Numbered from the stretch's first letter, positions 18,724 to 29,893 are shown. The stretch is DNA of 64,000 bases from Chiayiivirga flava (GCF_014202825.1 NZ_JACHHP010000004.1:248001-312000); one strand, 5' to 3'. Numbers and translations are program-made. Notes: generated by a model not told the origin, from the sequence alone.

Positions 18724-19855
18724 GCAGGTTCAGCGCGGCCGCGATGTCGCGCCAGTCGAACGCAACCACGCCGCTGTCCTGGTGCACGGCGTAGAACGCG
18801 CCGGCCGGAAAGCGCTCGCTCGCCAGCGCACTGAGCGCCACGCCATCGGTGAAGCGGACCTGCGCACCGCTGAAACTGCCCAGATAGTCGAGCCGGTCGC
18901 GGCCGAACACGTGGAAGCGGTTGCCCTCGGTCTGCTGGTCGGCCGCGATCCAGTAGCCGCTGCCGTCGGCGCAGGCATACAGCGCCAGGCCCTCGGGCTG
19001 CCCGCCGAACAGGCCGCTGCCGATGTTGCTGCCGGTGAAGCTGCCGTCGATGCGGTACACGCGCAATGCGCCCGGCGCCTGCGCGATGTATTCCTCCGGG
19101 ATCAGCAGGCGGTCGTTGAATTCGTCGCCGACGATCGATTCGATCCAGCGCACGGCGCCGGCCGGATCGGTGGAGCCGAACGCTCGTTCGAGCCGCGCAT
19201 CGATGCCGTCGGCCACGCCGAAGAAATCGCCCAGCGCCACGCGGAAGATCTTGATCCGGCGGTCGAGCGCGTCGAGCGGCGGCGGCGAGCCGTCCGGGTT
19301 CTGGTAGCTGTCGGTGACGAACACCTCCAGCTCCAGCGGCGCGGTCTCGCGCACCCACAGGCCGTACGGGGTGGTGAGCTGGCCCTCGCCGAAGCTGCCG
19401 AGCGGTTCGAACTCCGGCAGCAGCAGCACCTGCACGCGGCCGTTGTCGCGTTCGGCCACGAACAGCGCATCGCCGAACACCGCGATGCCGTTCGGCCGCG
19501 CGAAGCTGCCCAGGCCGTTGCCGGGGCCGCCGACGCGCCGCAGTTCGACCCCGGTGTCGGCGTCGAACACGACCAGCTGGGCGCTGTCCTTGGCCGTCGC
19601 GATGAGCCAGGTGCGGTTGTCGGGGCTCAGCCACAGCGCGATGGAGTCGATGTTGGCGGCCGGGTCGAGGGCCGTGACGAAGGCTTCGCGCACCTCGGTG
19701 GCGGCGACGCCGTCGCCGGCAGGATCCGGCGCGCGCTCCACCGTGACGTGGCGGCCACCGCACCCGACCAGCGTGACGACGGCCAGCAGGAGCAGCGGGG
19801 CGCTGCGGCCGCGCATCGAGCGGAGGAAGAACGAGTCGGCCGGTCGCGTGAACAT
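18704..19855 (-). CDS. Phytase-like beta-propeller lipoprotein
   Basis: The 383-residue product has a lipoprotein signal (LLLLAVVTLVGC, Cys at about residue 32). Repeated beta-blade text resembles bacterial beta-propeller phytases: SIALWLSPDNRTWLIATAKDSAQLVVFDADTG, RPNGIAVFGDALFVAERDNGRVQV, QPEGLALYACADGSGYWIAADQQ, DGVALSALASERFPAGAFYAVHQDSGVVAFDW. It is probably anchored at the membrane and faces the periplasm or outside. True phytase activity is not proven; acidic calcium sites cannot be confirmed by eye. The start is ATG 19855 or ATG 19816; the second gives a shorter n-region. Its 3' end overlaps the M23 gene by 20 bases, so the pair is an operon. Confidence 0.75.
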   Translation of the reverse strand: MFTRPADSFFLRSMRGRSAPLLLLAVVTLVGCGGRHVTVERAPDPAGDGVAATEVREAFVTALDPAANIDSIALWLSPDNRTWLIATAKDSAQLVVFDADTGVELRRVGGPGNGLGSFARPNGIAVFGDALFVAERDNGRVQVLLLPEFEPLGSFGEGQLTTPYGLWVRETAPLELEVFVTDSYQNPDGSPPPLDALDRRIKIFRVALGDFFGVADGIDARLERAFGSTDPAGAVRWIESIVGDEFNDRLLIPEEYIAQAPGALRVYRIDGSFTGSNIGSGLFGGQPEGLALYACADGSGYWIAADQQTEGNRFHVFGRDRLDYLGSFSGAQVRFTDGVALSALASERFPAGAFYAVHQDSGVVAFDWRDIAAALNLRERCPD

Positions 19856-20018
19856 GAACCGCCAGTGTACCGAGCGCGGCGCGCGGCGGACAGCGGTTGG
19901 GCGGAGATCGAGGAAAGCGAGCAACAAAGGGCAACTGGACGTGCGAAGCGATTGAGTGCTGAGCCGAGCCACTTCTTTACGCGTTTCTCACACCTCGCTC
20001 ACTACTCGCTCCTCGCGT

Positions 20019-20684
20019 CTAGGCCTCCGCCCACATGCGCAGCAGCGCCGCCGAGCTGCGATGGAGCGTGGCGACGTGGTCGCTGTCTCCGTCGCGGTCG
20101 AACAGCGCGCGGCGGGTGCGATCGAGGTCGAACAGCACCTCGCGCCGCGCCGGGTCGCGCACGTGGCTCTGGATCCAGCCCACGGCCGCGAGGCGTTCGC
20201 CGCGTGTCACCGGCGTCACCCGGTGGGTCTGGCCGGTGGCGTACAGCACGAGTGCGCCGGCGGCGAGTTTCACCGGCGTCTCGCCGTCGGTGCCTTCGAG
20301 CACCAACTCGCCACCGTCGTAGGCGGCCGGGTCGGAGAGGAACAGCGTGAAGGCGAGATCGGTGCGCAGCGGCGGGTCGCCCATCAGCGCGTCGTCGACG
20401 TGGCGACCGTACTGCATGCCGTCGCGGTAGCGGCTCAGCAGCGGCGGCGTGATCCGCCGCGGCCGCGCATACAGGCGCACCAGCGGATGCGCGGCGACGG
20501 CGGCCAGCAGCTCGTTGCGGATCGGCGCGGCGAGCGCCGGATCGGCCTGCTCGTTGTGCTTGGCCCCGCGCGCGGCCCAGCCGGCGGTCTCGCCGCCGTC
20601 GCGCCAGGCCAGGGCGTCCAGCCGCGCGGGCAGGGCAGCCAGCCAGTCGGGAGAGAGCACATCGGCGATGCAGAGCAGGTGCAT
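20019..20684 (-). CDS. piuC: PKHD-type Fe(II)/2OG hydroxylase, PiuC/YbiX family
   Basis: This 221-residue cytoplasmic dioxygenase has the iron ligands in YGRHVDDALM (HxD) and THRVTPVTRGERLAAVGW (distal His and 2-oxoglutarate Arg). Its length matches YbiX/PiuC (about 225). These genes are usually iron-regulated and sit near siderophore or iron transport genes; their substrate is not established. Here the gene is transcribed away from an imelysin/di-heme pair, with a Fur-box-like sequence in the 77-base intergenic gap. That supports iron-limitation control. Confidence 0.93.
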   Translation of the reverse strand: MHLLCIADVLSPDWLAALPARLDALAWRDGGETAGWAARGAKHNEQADPALAAPIRNELLAAVAAHPLVRLYARPRRITPPLLSRYRDGMQYGRHVDDALMGDPPLRTDLAFTLFLSDPAAYDGGELVLEGTDGETPVKLAAGALVLYATGQTHRVTPVTRGERLAAVGWIQSHVRDPARREVLFDLDRTRRALFDRDGDSDHVATLHRSSAALLRMWAEA

Positions 20685-20691
20685 GGGTCTC

Positions 20692-20734
20692 AAACGAGAA
20701 TGAGTTGCGTTTGTACGCGTAACGCCGGGATAAT
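20692..20734. promoter_or_regulatory. Divergent promoter with Fur-box-like inverted repeat
   Basis: A 20-base imperfect palindrome, AACGAGAATGAGTTGCGTTT (20693-20712), resembles Fur operators (7-1-7 type, AATGAGAAT...). Inside it TTGCGT (20705-20710) can serve as a -35 element, with GATAAT (20729-20734) after 18 bases as the -10 of the rightward imelysin gene. On the minus strand TACAAA (20710-20715) could be a -10 for piuC. Fur binding here would block both genes when iron is plentiful. This is seen by eye and not tested against a matrix. Confidence 0.6.
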
Positions 20735-20761
20735 AGCGCGATCCTTTCTCGGAGCGTGGCG

Positions 20762-22048
20762 ATGGGCAGGCAATTGAAGGTGTGGAGCGCGGTCGGCGCA
20801 TCGGCGCTGGTCGTTCATGCCGCGATTGCCGCACCGCCCGCGCTGGACATCGCCCGCACCTTGCCGGCCGGCGTCTGGGCGCAGGGCGGGGAAGGCGGCG
20901 AAGGCGGCGGCGAAGCCGGCACCGGCATTTCGCAATACCGCCTACTGCTCGACGCCGCGAGCGACCCGGTCTACGACGCCACGCCCGTTGTCCGGGCCTA
21001 CGCCGCCGAAGTGCAGCGCGCCTATCGCAGGTCGCACGACTCGGCGGTGCTGCTGCGCCAGGCGATCGGCGAATTTCTCGCGACGCCGGACGCTGCGCAC
21101 CTGGCCGCGGCGCGCGCGCAGTGGATCGCCGCACGCCGCTTCTACCTGCTGACCGAGGCCTACCGCTACTACGACGGCCCGATCGACCAGGCCGCCACCG
21201 AGACGCGCGCCGAAGGCCCCGAAGCGCGCCTCAACGCCTGGCCGCTGAACGAGGCCGTGATCGACTACGTCGAAGGCGACGCCGACGCCGGTCTCGTGCA
21301 CGCGCTCGACGTGCCGATCACGCGCGACAGCATCCTCGCGCGCGACCAGGTCACCGACGAAGCCGACGTCACCACCGGCTGGCACGCGATCGAATTCCTG
21401 CTGTGGGGCCAGGACCTGTCTGCCACCGGGCCCGGCAACCGCCCCGCGAGCGACTACGCGCCGGGCGACGCCGTGCGCGAGCGCCGCCGCCTGTACCTGG
21501 CCACGCTTGCCGACCAGGTGGTCGACGATCTCGACGCGCTCGCGCATGCCTGGGACGCGGGCCGGCCCGACAGCTATGCGGCGCAGTTCCTCGCGCTGGA
21601 ACCGCGCGAAGCCATCGGCCGCATGCTGACCGGCATCGCCTATCTCGCAGGCTACGAGATGGCGTCCGAACGCCTCGCGGTGGCGCTGGATTCGGGCATG
21701 CAGGAAGACGAGCACTCGTGCTTCAGCGACACCACGTGGCAGGACTTCGTCTGGGATCTGGCCGGGATCAAGCGCGTCTACTACGGCGTGGAGGACGGCC
21801 CGTCGCCCGCGAAACTCCTCGCGCAACTGCGGCCGCAACTGGCGCTCGACATGGAACGCCGCTTCGCGCAGGCCGAACGCGCGCTCGCCGCCATCGAAAA
21901 CCCGTTCGACCGCATGCTCGCCGCCGCGCCGGGCAGCCCCGAACGCGAGACGGCCGAAGCGGCCGTCACCGCCTTGCAGCAGCTCGCCGCGGGCCTGCGC
22001 GACAGCGGCCGTGCGCTCGGCGTGCTGGTCATCGTGCCGGGCGTGTGA
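20762..22048 (+). CDS. Imelysin family (M75) periplasmic iron-uptake protein
   Basis: The 428-residue protein has a signal peptide (about 1-24) and a Gly/Glu-rich linker, then an imelysin domain with the signature GWHAIEFLLWGQD (GxHxxE: H208, E211). Imelysin/EfeO/IrpA proteins are periplasmic or membrane-associated iron-binding factors rather than proven peptidases. The ATG at 20762 has CGGAG eight bases upstream and is preferred over GTG 20756. The di-heme protein gene follows on the same strand after a repeat-filled 480-base gap, a pairing known from other iron-regulated imelysin loci. The divergent promoter has a Fur-like box. Confidence 0.92.
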   Translation: MGRQLKVWSAVGASALVVHAAIAAPPALDIARTLPAGVWAQGGEGGEGGGEAGTGISQYRLLLDAASDPVYDATPVVRAYAAEVQRAYRRSHDSAVLLRQAIGEFLATPDAAHLAAARAQWIAARRFYLLTEAYRYYDGPIDQAATETRAEGPEARLNAWPLNEAVIDYVEGDADAGLVHALDVPITRDSILARDQVTDEADVTTGWHAIEFLLWGQDLSATGPGNRPASDYAPGDAVRERRRLYLATLADQVVDDLDALAHAWDAGRPDSYAAQFLALEPREAIGRMLTGIAYLAGYEMASERLAVALDSGMQEDEHSCFSDTTWQDFVWDLAGIKRVYYGVEDGPSPAKLLAQLRPQLALDMERRFAQAERALAAIENPFDRMLAAAPGSPERETAEAAVTALQQLAAGLRDSGRALGVLVIVPGV

Positions 22049-22124
22049 GCGGCGTTGCCCAAGGTCTCGACGTGTCGAACGACGTCGCCGCAACGCCCAC
22101 CGAAAGCGCGCCGGCGCTGCAATT

Positions 22125-22253
22125 CCTTCTCCCCGCGGGAGAAGGTGCCGGCAGGCGGATGAGGGAGCCACGCTTGACCTACCCTCGCTGCCGCGGCGGA
22201 GCGACTCGCCCTCATCCGGCCCTGCCGGGCCACCTTCTCCCGAAGGGAGAAGG
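22125..22253. repeat. Composite REP element, copy 1 (129 bp)
   Basis: Two REP-like palindromes (CCTTCTCCCC...GGGAGAAGG at the left, CACCTTCTCCCGAAGGGAG at the right) face each other with GATGAGGG and CCCTCATC tails around a central spacer that includes GCTTGACCTACCCTCG. A nearly identical copy lies at 22370-22498. Both fill the gap between the imelysin and di-heme genes. Confidence 0.92.
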
Positions 22254-22369
22254 AACGCAGGCGTTGCCGCGACGGAGGACGTTGTGTTCCTGAAGCCCGA
22301 TCACACGCAGCGCATGCGTGTCGCGCTTCTCGTGCGCGAAATCTCGCGGCCACGCACGGCGCTGCTATT

Positions 22370-22498
22370 CCTTCTCCCCGCGGGAGAAGGTGCCGGCAGG
22401 CGGATGAGGGAGCCACGCTTGACCTACCCTCGATGCTGCGGCGGAGCGACTCGCCCTCATCCGGCCCTGCCGGGCCACCTTCTCCCGCAGGGAGAAGG
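22370..22498. repeat. Composite REP element, copy 2 (129 bp)
   Basis: This is a direct repeat of the element at 22125-22253; by eye I see about four mismatches over 129 bases, clustered in the centre and the right-hand loop. It ends 30 bases before the GTG start of the di-heme protein, so its hairpins lie in that gene's leader or just upstream of its promoter. Confidence 0.92.
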
Positions 22499-22528
22499 AA
22501 TGCAGCCGCTGCGGCAGCGGAGAGCGCC

Positions 22529-24046
22529 GTGCGCCTGATACAACAGCGCGCACGGCGCACACCTGCACAGCGCATCATCAAGCATCGCTTGACGCTCGCG
22601 GTTCTGCTGACGTGCGCGGCAGCCATCGCGATGGTGCAACCCACGACGGCCGCGCCCGGCAACGCAAGCGGTACCGCGCACGCGAGCATCGCCGCCGACA
22701 CCGGCACGGCCAACGCCATCCAGCCCGGCGGCACTCTCACCCGCATCACCGACAACCGCAACTCCTTCGCGCTGCCCGCTCCCACGCTCGATCCGAAGCA
22801 GCTGCGCGATTTCAACTTCGGCAATCGCCTGTTCAACACCAACTGGACCGTCGCGCCGTCGTCCGCCAACGGTTTCGATGGCCTCGGCCCCACCTTCAAT
22901 CGCGTCTCGTGTTCGGCCTGCCACCTGCGCGACGGCCGCGGCCGGCCGCCGCAGCACGACGAGAAGGAACTGCTCTCGATGCTCGTGCGCATCAGCCTGC
23001 CCGGCACCAATCGCGGCGACGACGCCGAGATCCAGGGCGACGATGCCCACGGCGGCCCGCGCCCGCACCCGGACTACGGCGATCAGCTCAACGATCGCGC
23101 GATTCCCGGTGTGCCGGCCGAAGGTCGCGTCGAGATCACCTACGACGAGATCGCAGGCGCATTCGCCGACGGTACGCCGTACTCGCTGCGCAAGCCGCGC
23201 GTCACGTTGCACGATCCCGCGTTCGGCCCGTTCGACGATCTGCTGCTGTCGGCGCGCGTGGCGCAGCACATGCCCGGTGTCGGCCTGCTCGAAGCGGTGC
23301 CCGAGGCCGACATCGTCGCGCGCGCGGATCCGGATGACCGCGACGGCGACGGCATTTCCGGCCGAGCCAACCGGGTCTGGAACCCGATCATGCAGCGCAC
23401 CGAACTCGGACGCTTCGGCTGGAAAGCGAACGTCGCCACGCTGCAACAGCAGACCGCCGCCGCCGCACACGGCGACATCGGCCTCACCAGCAGCGCATTC
23501 CCGACGGAAAACTGTCCGCCCGCGCAGACGGCATGCGCGGCCGCGCCGACGGGTGGCGCACCCGAGCTGTCGGACAGGTTTCTTGATCGCATCGTGTTCT
23601 ATCTGCAGACGCTCGCGGTGCCGGCGCGACGCGGTGCCGAGCGCGACGAGGTCAGGCGCGGTGAAAACGTTTTCAAAGAAATGAACTGCGGTTCATGCCA
23701 TGCGCCGATTCTGCGCACTGCCCCCGATACGATGCCCGTCGTACTGGCAGACCAGACCCTCGCGCCGTACACCGATTTGCTGCTCCACGACATGGGCGAG
23801 GGGCTTGCCGACGGCCGTCCGGATTTCCTCGCAGACGGACGCGAGTGGCGCACGCCGCCGCTGTGGAGCATCGGCCTGTTCAAGGCCGTCAACGATCACA
23901 CCAACTACCTGCACGACGGTCGCGCGCGCAATCTCGAAGAAGCGATCCTTTGGCATGGCGGCGAGGCTTCCGCCGCGCAGAAGGCGTTTATCGACGCGGA
24001 CGCGACGACGCGTCGCGCGCTGATCGCATTCCTCGAAAGTCTCTGA
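22529..24046 (+). CDS. Di-heme oxidoreductase family protein (DUF1111)
   Basis: The 505-residue protein has a signal peptide (about 1-46) and two c-type heme motifs: CSACH (C128, C131, H132) and CGSCH (C387, C390, H391). Other family text includes GLGPTFN, DGDGISGRANRV, GRFGWKA, and the C-terminal REWRTPPLWSIG with NYLHDGRARNLEEAILWHGGEA. It is periplasmic and probably redox-active. The start is GTG 22529 with GGAGAG four bases upstream; reading further upstream would run through the REP element. Members often accompany imelysin genes, so a redox role in iron handling is likely but inferred. Confidence 0.93.
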   Translation: MRLIQQRARRTPAQRIIKHRLTLAVLLTCAAAIAMVQPTTAAPGNASGTAHASIAADTGTANAIQPGGTLTRITDNRNSFALPAPTLDPKQLRDFNFGNRLFNTNWTVAPSSANGFDGLGPTFNRVSCSACHLRDGRGRPPQHDEKELLSMLVRISLPGTNRGDDAEIQGDDAHGGPRPHPDYGDQLNDRAIPGVPAEGRVEITYDEIAGAFADGTPYSLRKPRVTLHDPAFGPFDDLLLSARVAQHMPGVGLLEAVPEADIVARADPDDRDGDGISGRANRVWNPIMQRTELGRFGWKANVATLQQQTAAAAHGDIGLTSSAFPTENCPPAQTACAAAPTGGAPELSDRFLDRIVFYLQTLAVPARRGAERDEVRRGENVFKEMNCGSCHAPILRTAPDTMPVVLADQTLAPYTDLLLHDMGEGLADGRPDFLADGREWRTPPLWSIGLFKAVNDHTNYLHDGRARNLEEAILWHGGEASAAQKAFIDADATTRRALIAFLESL

Positions 24047-24199
24047 CGAAACCGCGTCGCGATCGGGGTGTCGGGCGGCGACGCACGCATCGTGCACATC
24101 GCGTTTCGCCGTGACGCGGTGCACGTTTTCCACGCGCCCGACCGGTCATCACACATTGCACTGCGTCATGACGCAATAGCCAAACGTCACGGGTGCCTA

Positions 24200-24229
24200 T
24201 TGACACCCGTTTCGTCGCGCGGCTAGTTT
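24200..24229 (+). promoter_or_regulatory. Candidate sigma-70 promoter for the S8 protease gene
   Basis: A perfect TTGACA (24200-24205) is followed after 18 bases by TAGTTT (24224-24229). It would start transcription near 24236 and leave a leader of about 190 bases before the ATG at 24428. The leader is GC-rich and contains a repeated GATCGATGC/ACATCGATGC pair but no riboswitch class I recognise. Confidence 0.6.
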
Positions 24230-24427
24230 CGACGAGCGCATCGCCTTGGGGACGGGGCGGCGCGTGCACCCGATCCCGCTTCGTGGTGCCAGGTCAGATC
24301 GATGCGCAGACATCGATGCACGATCGGGCACGCAAGCGGCGGTCCGCGCCAGCTGGGGGGCTGGCGTGGAAGGGGACCGGACTGCGCCGGAGGCGCGGTC
24401 GAGGGTGGGCGTAGGGAGGCGCGGCCG

Positions 24428-26821
24428 ATGCGAAACGCACGGCCCTCCGTCATGAACCTCTACTTCCGAGGTATGTCGACAGTGAAAAAACGCAACGCTC
24501 GTTCGCTCCGCGCGAACGCGGTGGCTCTCGCCATCGCGGCCATCTTTGCCACCTCCGTCTCGGCCAAGGACGACTTCGTCTCCGAGACCGGCGCCAAGGT
24601 CTCCCTCTCGGGCCTGCAGTCGGGCAAAGGATTCGATCGCTTCATCGTGAAGTTCCGCGACGCAGGCACCAGCACCGCTGCCCTGGGCCGCCGCACCAAC
24701 GCCCTCACCACCGCCGGTCGCGGTCTGGGCATCACCGCGCAGCCGCTGCGCCAGATGGCCATCGGCGCCACCGTGGTGTCCGCCGGTCGCAAGCTCACCG
24801 CGGCCGAAGCCGAAACCTTCATGAGCACGCTGGGCGCGTCGCCGGACGTGGAATACGTCGAGGTCGACCGCCTCAACCAGCCGCTCTACACGCCCAACGA
24901 CACCCGCTACGGCGAGCAGTGGCACTACTTCGAATCCACCGGGGGCCTCAACCTGCCGACCGCGTGGGACATCACCACCGGCGCAGGCACCGTGGTCGCG
25001 GTGCTCGACACCGGCTACGTCGCGCACAGCGATCTTGCCGCCAACATCATTGCCGGCTACGACTTCATCGTCGACACCGCCGTTGCCGCCGACGGCAACG
25101 GCCGCGACAACAACCCGGCCGATCCGGGCGATGCCTACGGCGGCTATCCGTCGAGCTGGCACGGCACGCACGTGGCCGGCACCGTGGCTGCGGTGACCAA
25201 CAACAACAAGGGCGTCGCGGGCGTGGCCTTCGGCGCGAAGATCCAGCCGGTGCGCGTGCTCGGCAAGGGCGGCGGCTACGATTCGGACATCAACGACGCG
25301 ATCATCTGGGCCTCGGGCGGCAACGTCTCCGGCGTGCCGTCCAACGCCACGCCGGCCGACGTGATCAACCTCAGCCTCGGCGGCACGGGCGCGTGCTCGA
25401 CCTCGTCGCAGACGGCGATCAACCAGGCCGTCAACAACGGCACCACCATCGTCATCGCCTCGGGCAACGACAATGCCAACGTCTCGGGCTTCTCGCCGGG
25501 CAACTGCGCCAACATCATCTCGGTGGCGTCGAACGACAAGGAAGGCAACCGCGCCTCCTACTCGAACTACGGCAGCCTGATCGACGTGACCGCGCCGGGC
25601 GGCGAAACCGCCACTTCGAGCAAGGGCGTGCTGTCCACGCTCAACACCGGCAGCAACACCCCGGGCTCGGAAACCTACGCGTTCTACCAGGGCACCTCGA
25701 TGGCCGCGCCGCACGTGGCGGGCGTGGTTGCGTTGATGCAGTCGGTCGGCAGCACGAAGACGCCGGCGCAGATCGAGACCATGCTCAAGAACACCGCGCG
25801 TCCGTTGCCGGGCAGCTGCTCGGGCGGTTGCGGCGCGGGCATCGTCGATGCGTACGCGGCGGTGGTCGCGGCCGGTGGCGGTGGTGGCGGCGGCAACGTC
25901 GCGCCGGTGGCGAACTACACGTTCACCACGAGTGGCCTGACCGCGACATTCACCAACACGTCCACCGACAGCGACGGCACGATCGCGTCGAGAAGCTGGA
26001 ACTTCGGCGACGGCACCACGTCGACGGCGGCGAGCCCGAGCAAGACCTACTCGTCGGCCGGCACGTACAACGTGACGCTGACGGTGACCGACGACGACGG
26101 CGCCAGCAACGCGACCACCAAATCGGTGACGGTCACCTCCGGCGGCGGTGGCGGCAGCGTGCTGAGCAACGGCGTGCCGGTGACCGGTATTTCCGGTGCG
26201 GCGAGCAGCCAGCAGTTCTGGACCATCAACGTGCCGTCGGGCGCGAGCAATCTCGTCATCGCGATGAGCGGCGGCACGGGCGACGCGGACCTCTACGTGC
26301 GCCAGGGCTCGGCCCCGACCACCTCGAGCTACACCTGCCGGCCGTATCTCAACGGCAACAACGAGACCTGCACCATCGCGGCCCCGGTTGCGGGCACGTA
26401 CCACGTGATGATCCGCGGCTACTCCGCGTTCTCCGGTGTCTCGCTGGTCGGCAGCTACACCACCGGCGGTGGCGGCGGTGCGTCGTTCTTCGAGAACACG
26501 AACGACTACGCGATCAACAACAACGCGACGGTGAACAGCCCGATCGTGGTCAGCGGTCGCAGCGGCAACGCGCCGAGCAACCTGCAGGTGGCGGTGAACA
26601 TCGTGCACACCTACCGCGGCGATCTGAAGGTGGATCTCGTGGCGCCGGACGGCTCTGTCTATGTGCTGCACAACCGCAGCGGCGGCAGCGCCGACAATCT
26701 CGTGGGCACCTACACCGTCAACGCGAGCTCCGAGGCGGCAAACGGCACGTGGAACCTGCGCGTGAACGACAACGCCAACGGCGACACGGGTTACATCAAC
26801 AGCTGGAGCCTGCAGTTCTGA
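24428..26821 (+). CDS. Secreted subtilisin-like (S8) protease with PKD, PPC and P domains
   Basis: The 797-residue preproprotein has a signal segment (ALAIAAIFATSVSA, ending at about residue 52). An I9-type propeptide (FDRFIVKF to VEYVEVDRL) follows, then an S8 catalytic domain with D194 (AVLDTGY), H248 (HGTHVAG) and S424 (GTSMAAPH). After a Gly linker come a PKD domain (about 490-575), a PPC domain (about 585-680) and a P/homoB domain (about 690-797). ATG 24428 has AGGGAGG eight bases upstream; ATG 24452 and 24473 give a more usual signal peptide length but poor ribosome sites. It is probably exported by Sec and released or surface-associated. Its tail matches that of the S1 protease downstream. 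Confidence 0.95.
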   Translation: MRNARPSVMNLYFRGMSTVKKRNARSLRANAVALAIAAIFATSVSAKDDFVSETGAKVSLSGLQSGKGFDRFIVKFRDAGTSTAALGRRTNALTTAGRGLGITAQPLRQMAIGATVVSAGRKLTAAEAETFMSTLGASPDVEYVEVDRLNQPLYTPNDTRYGEQWHYFESTGGLNLPTAWDITTGAGTVVAVLDTGYVAHSDLAANIIAGYDFIVDTAVAADGNGRDNNPADPGDAYGGYPSSWHGTHVAGTVAAVTNNNKGVAGVAFGAKIQPVRVLGKGGGYDSDINDAIIWASGGNVSGVPSNATPADVINLSLGGTGACSTSSQTAINQAVNNGTTIVIASGNDNANVSGFSPGNCANIISVASNDKEGNRASYSNYGSLIDVTAPGGETATSSKGVLSTLNTGSNTPGSETYAFYQGTSMAAPHVAGVVALMQSVGSTKTPAQIETMLKNTARPLPGSCSGGCGAGIVDAYAAVVAAGGGGGGGNVAPVANYTFTTSGLTATFTNTSTDSDGTIASRSWNFGDGTTSTAASPSKTYSSAGTYNVTLTVTDDDGASNATTKSVTVTSGGGGGSVLSNGVPVTGISGAASSQQFWTINVPSGASNLVIAMSGGTGDADLYVRQGSAPTTSSYTCRPYLNGNNETCTIAAPVAGTYHVMIRGYSAFSGVSLVGSYTTGGGGGASFFENTNDYAINNNATVNSPIVVSGRSGNAPSNLQVAVNIVHTYRGDLKVDLVAPDGSVYVLHNRSGGSADNLVGTYTVNASSEAANGTWNLRVNDNANGDTGYINSWSLQF

Positions 26822-26836
26822 TGTAACGGTTGGCCT

Positions 26837-26868
26837 CGCTGCATCGTTCCTCGGCGAACGATGCAGCG
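26837..26868 (+). terminator. Hairpin downstream of the S8 protease
   Basis: A perfect 13-bp stem (CGCTGCATCGTTC with GAACGATGCAGCG) closes a six-base loop, 15 bases after the stop codon. No T-tract follows, so it may act as a Rho-assisted terminator or as a 3'-end stabiliser of the message. Confidence 0.6.
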
Positions 26869-26900
26869 CAAGCGTCTCCCCGGTCGGGAGCGTGCTTGAG

Positions 26901-27115
26901 CCCCTCTCCCGTCGGGAGAGGGGTTGGGGAGAGGGTCCGGGGAACCGACTGCGGTCGCAGTGTGCCGGTGCAGCCAAAGCGTATGTGTTTGCTCCAGCGA
27001 TACATATCGCGAGAGCGACCCATACCACCATCACGCCGGACGCAAGGTTCAACGTACCGCTCCGCCCGAACCCTCATCCGGCGCTTCGCGCCACCTTCTC
27101 CCGGCGGGAGAAGGG
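26901..27115. repeat. Intergenic repeat cassette, copy 1 (after the S8 protease)
   Basis: The region begins with a CCCCTCTCCC(n)GGGAGAGGGG palindrome (26901-26923) followed by GTTGGGGAGAGGGTCCGGGG. It ends with a REP-like element (27071-27115). Between them lies sequence matching the DNA at 29530-29743, including AACCGACTGCGG, CAAAGCGTAT and CATACCACCATCA. The whole block is therefore duplicated downstream of both proteases. The 396-base gap holds no gene that I can support. Confidence 0.85.
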
Positions 27116-27217
27116 CAAGCCCAACACCTTCTCCCGCCGGAGAAGACCCAATCCGATGCTTCGACAACGTGCAGCGCCGCACGCACGTTGCTTTCCTCAT
27201 CCCGGAGAACGAATCGC

Positions 27218-29503
<2,286 letters not shown>

Positions 29504-29529
29504 ATTGACACCTGATTTTCCGCAGAAAG

Positions 29530-29743
29530 CCCCTCTCCCGCCGGGAGAGGGGTTGGGGAGAGGGTCCGGGGAACCGACTGCGGGTGCAGTGTGTCGGCGC
29601 AGTCAAAGCGTATTTCGTTGCGTTTTTCGAATGGCGCAAAGTGCGCCTCATACCACCATCATGCGCACCGCAACGTTCCGCGCACAGCTCCGTCCGAACC
29701 CTCATCCGGCGCTGTCGCGCCACCTTCTCCCGGCGGGAGAAGG
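29530..29743. repeat. Intergenic repeat cassette, copy 2 (after the S1 protease)
   Basis: This block repeats the one at 26901-27115 in the same orientation. It has a CCCCTCTCCC(n)GGGAGAGGGG palindrome at 29530-29552, the same CCGGGGAACCGACTGCGG text, CATACCACCATCA, and a terminal REP-like element (29699-29743). The first palindrome is 26 bases past the stop codon and could fold into a strong hairpin. Confidence 0.85.
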
Positions 29744-29833
29744 GCAGCTGAGCGTGATGCAGATTGTGACCGGCGATGCCTTCGCGACCCAACGACGCCT
29801 GCAGCATGCCGATTTGAAATCCCGACTCGCAAC

Positions 29834-29885
29834 TCACGAATCACGAATCACGAATCACAAATCCCGAATCCCGAATCCCGAATCC
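29834..29885. repeat. Heptamer tandem repeat (TCACGAA/TCCCGAA)
   Basis: Seven consecutive heptamers are present: three TCACGAA, one TCACAAA and three TCCCGAA. They end just before the 3' end of the convergent asparaginase-domain gene at 29894. A related heptamer array lies at 47680-47749. Confidence 0.93.
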
Positions 29886-29893
29886 CACCCGAA

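Noticed and set aside
20762-22048. Active zinc peptidase (M75) function for the imelysin protein
   Set aside because: The GxHxxE motif is present but family knowledge favours iron binding; no HExxH motif exists.
24236-24427. c-di-GMP riboswitch in the S8 protease leader
   Set aside because: The conserved GEMM core sequences are not visible; only generic GC-rich structure is seen.
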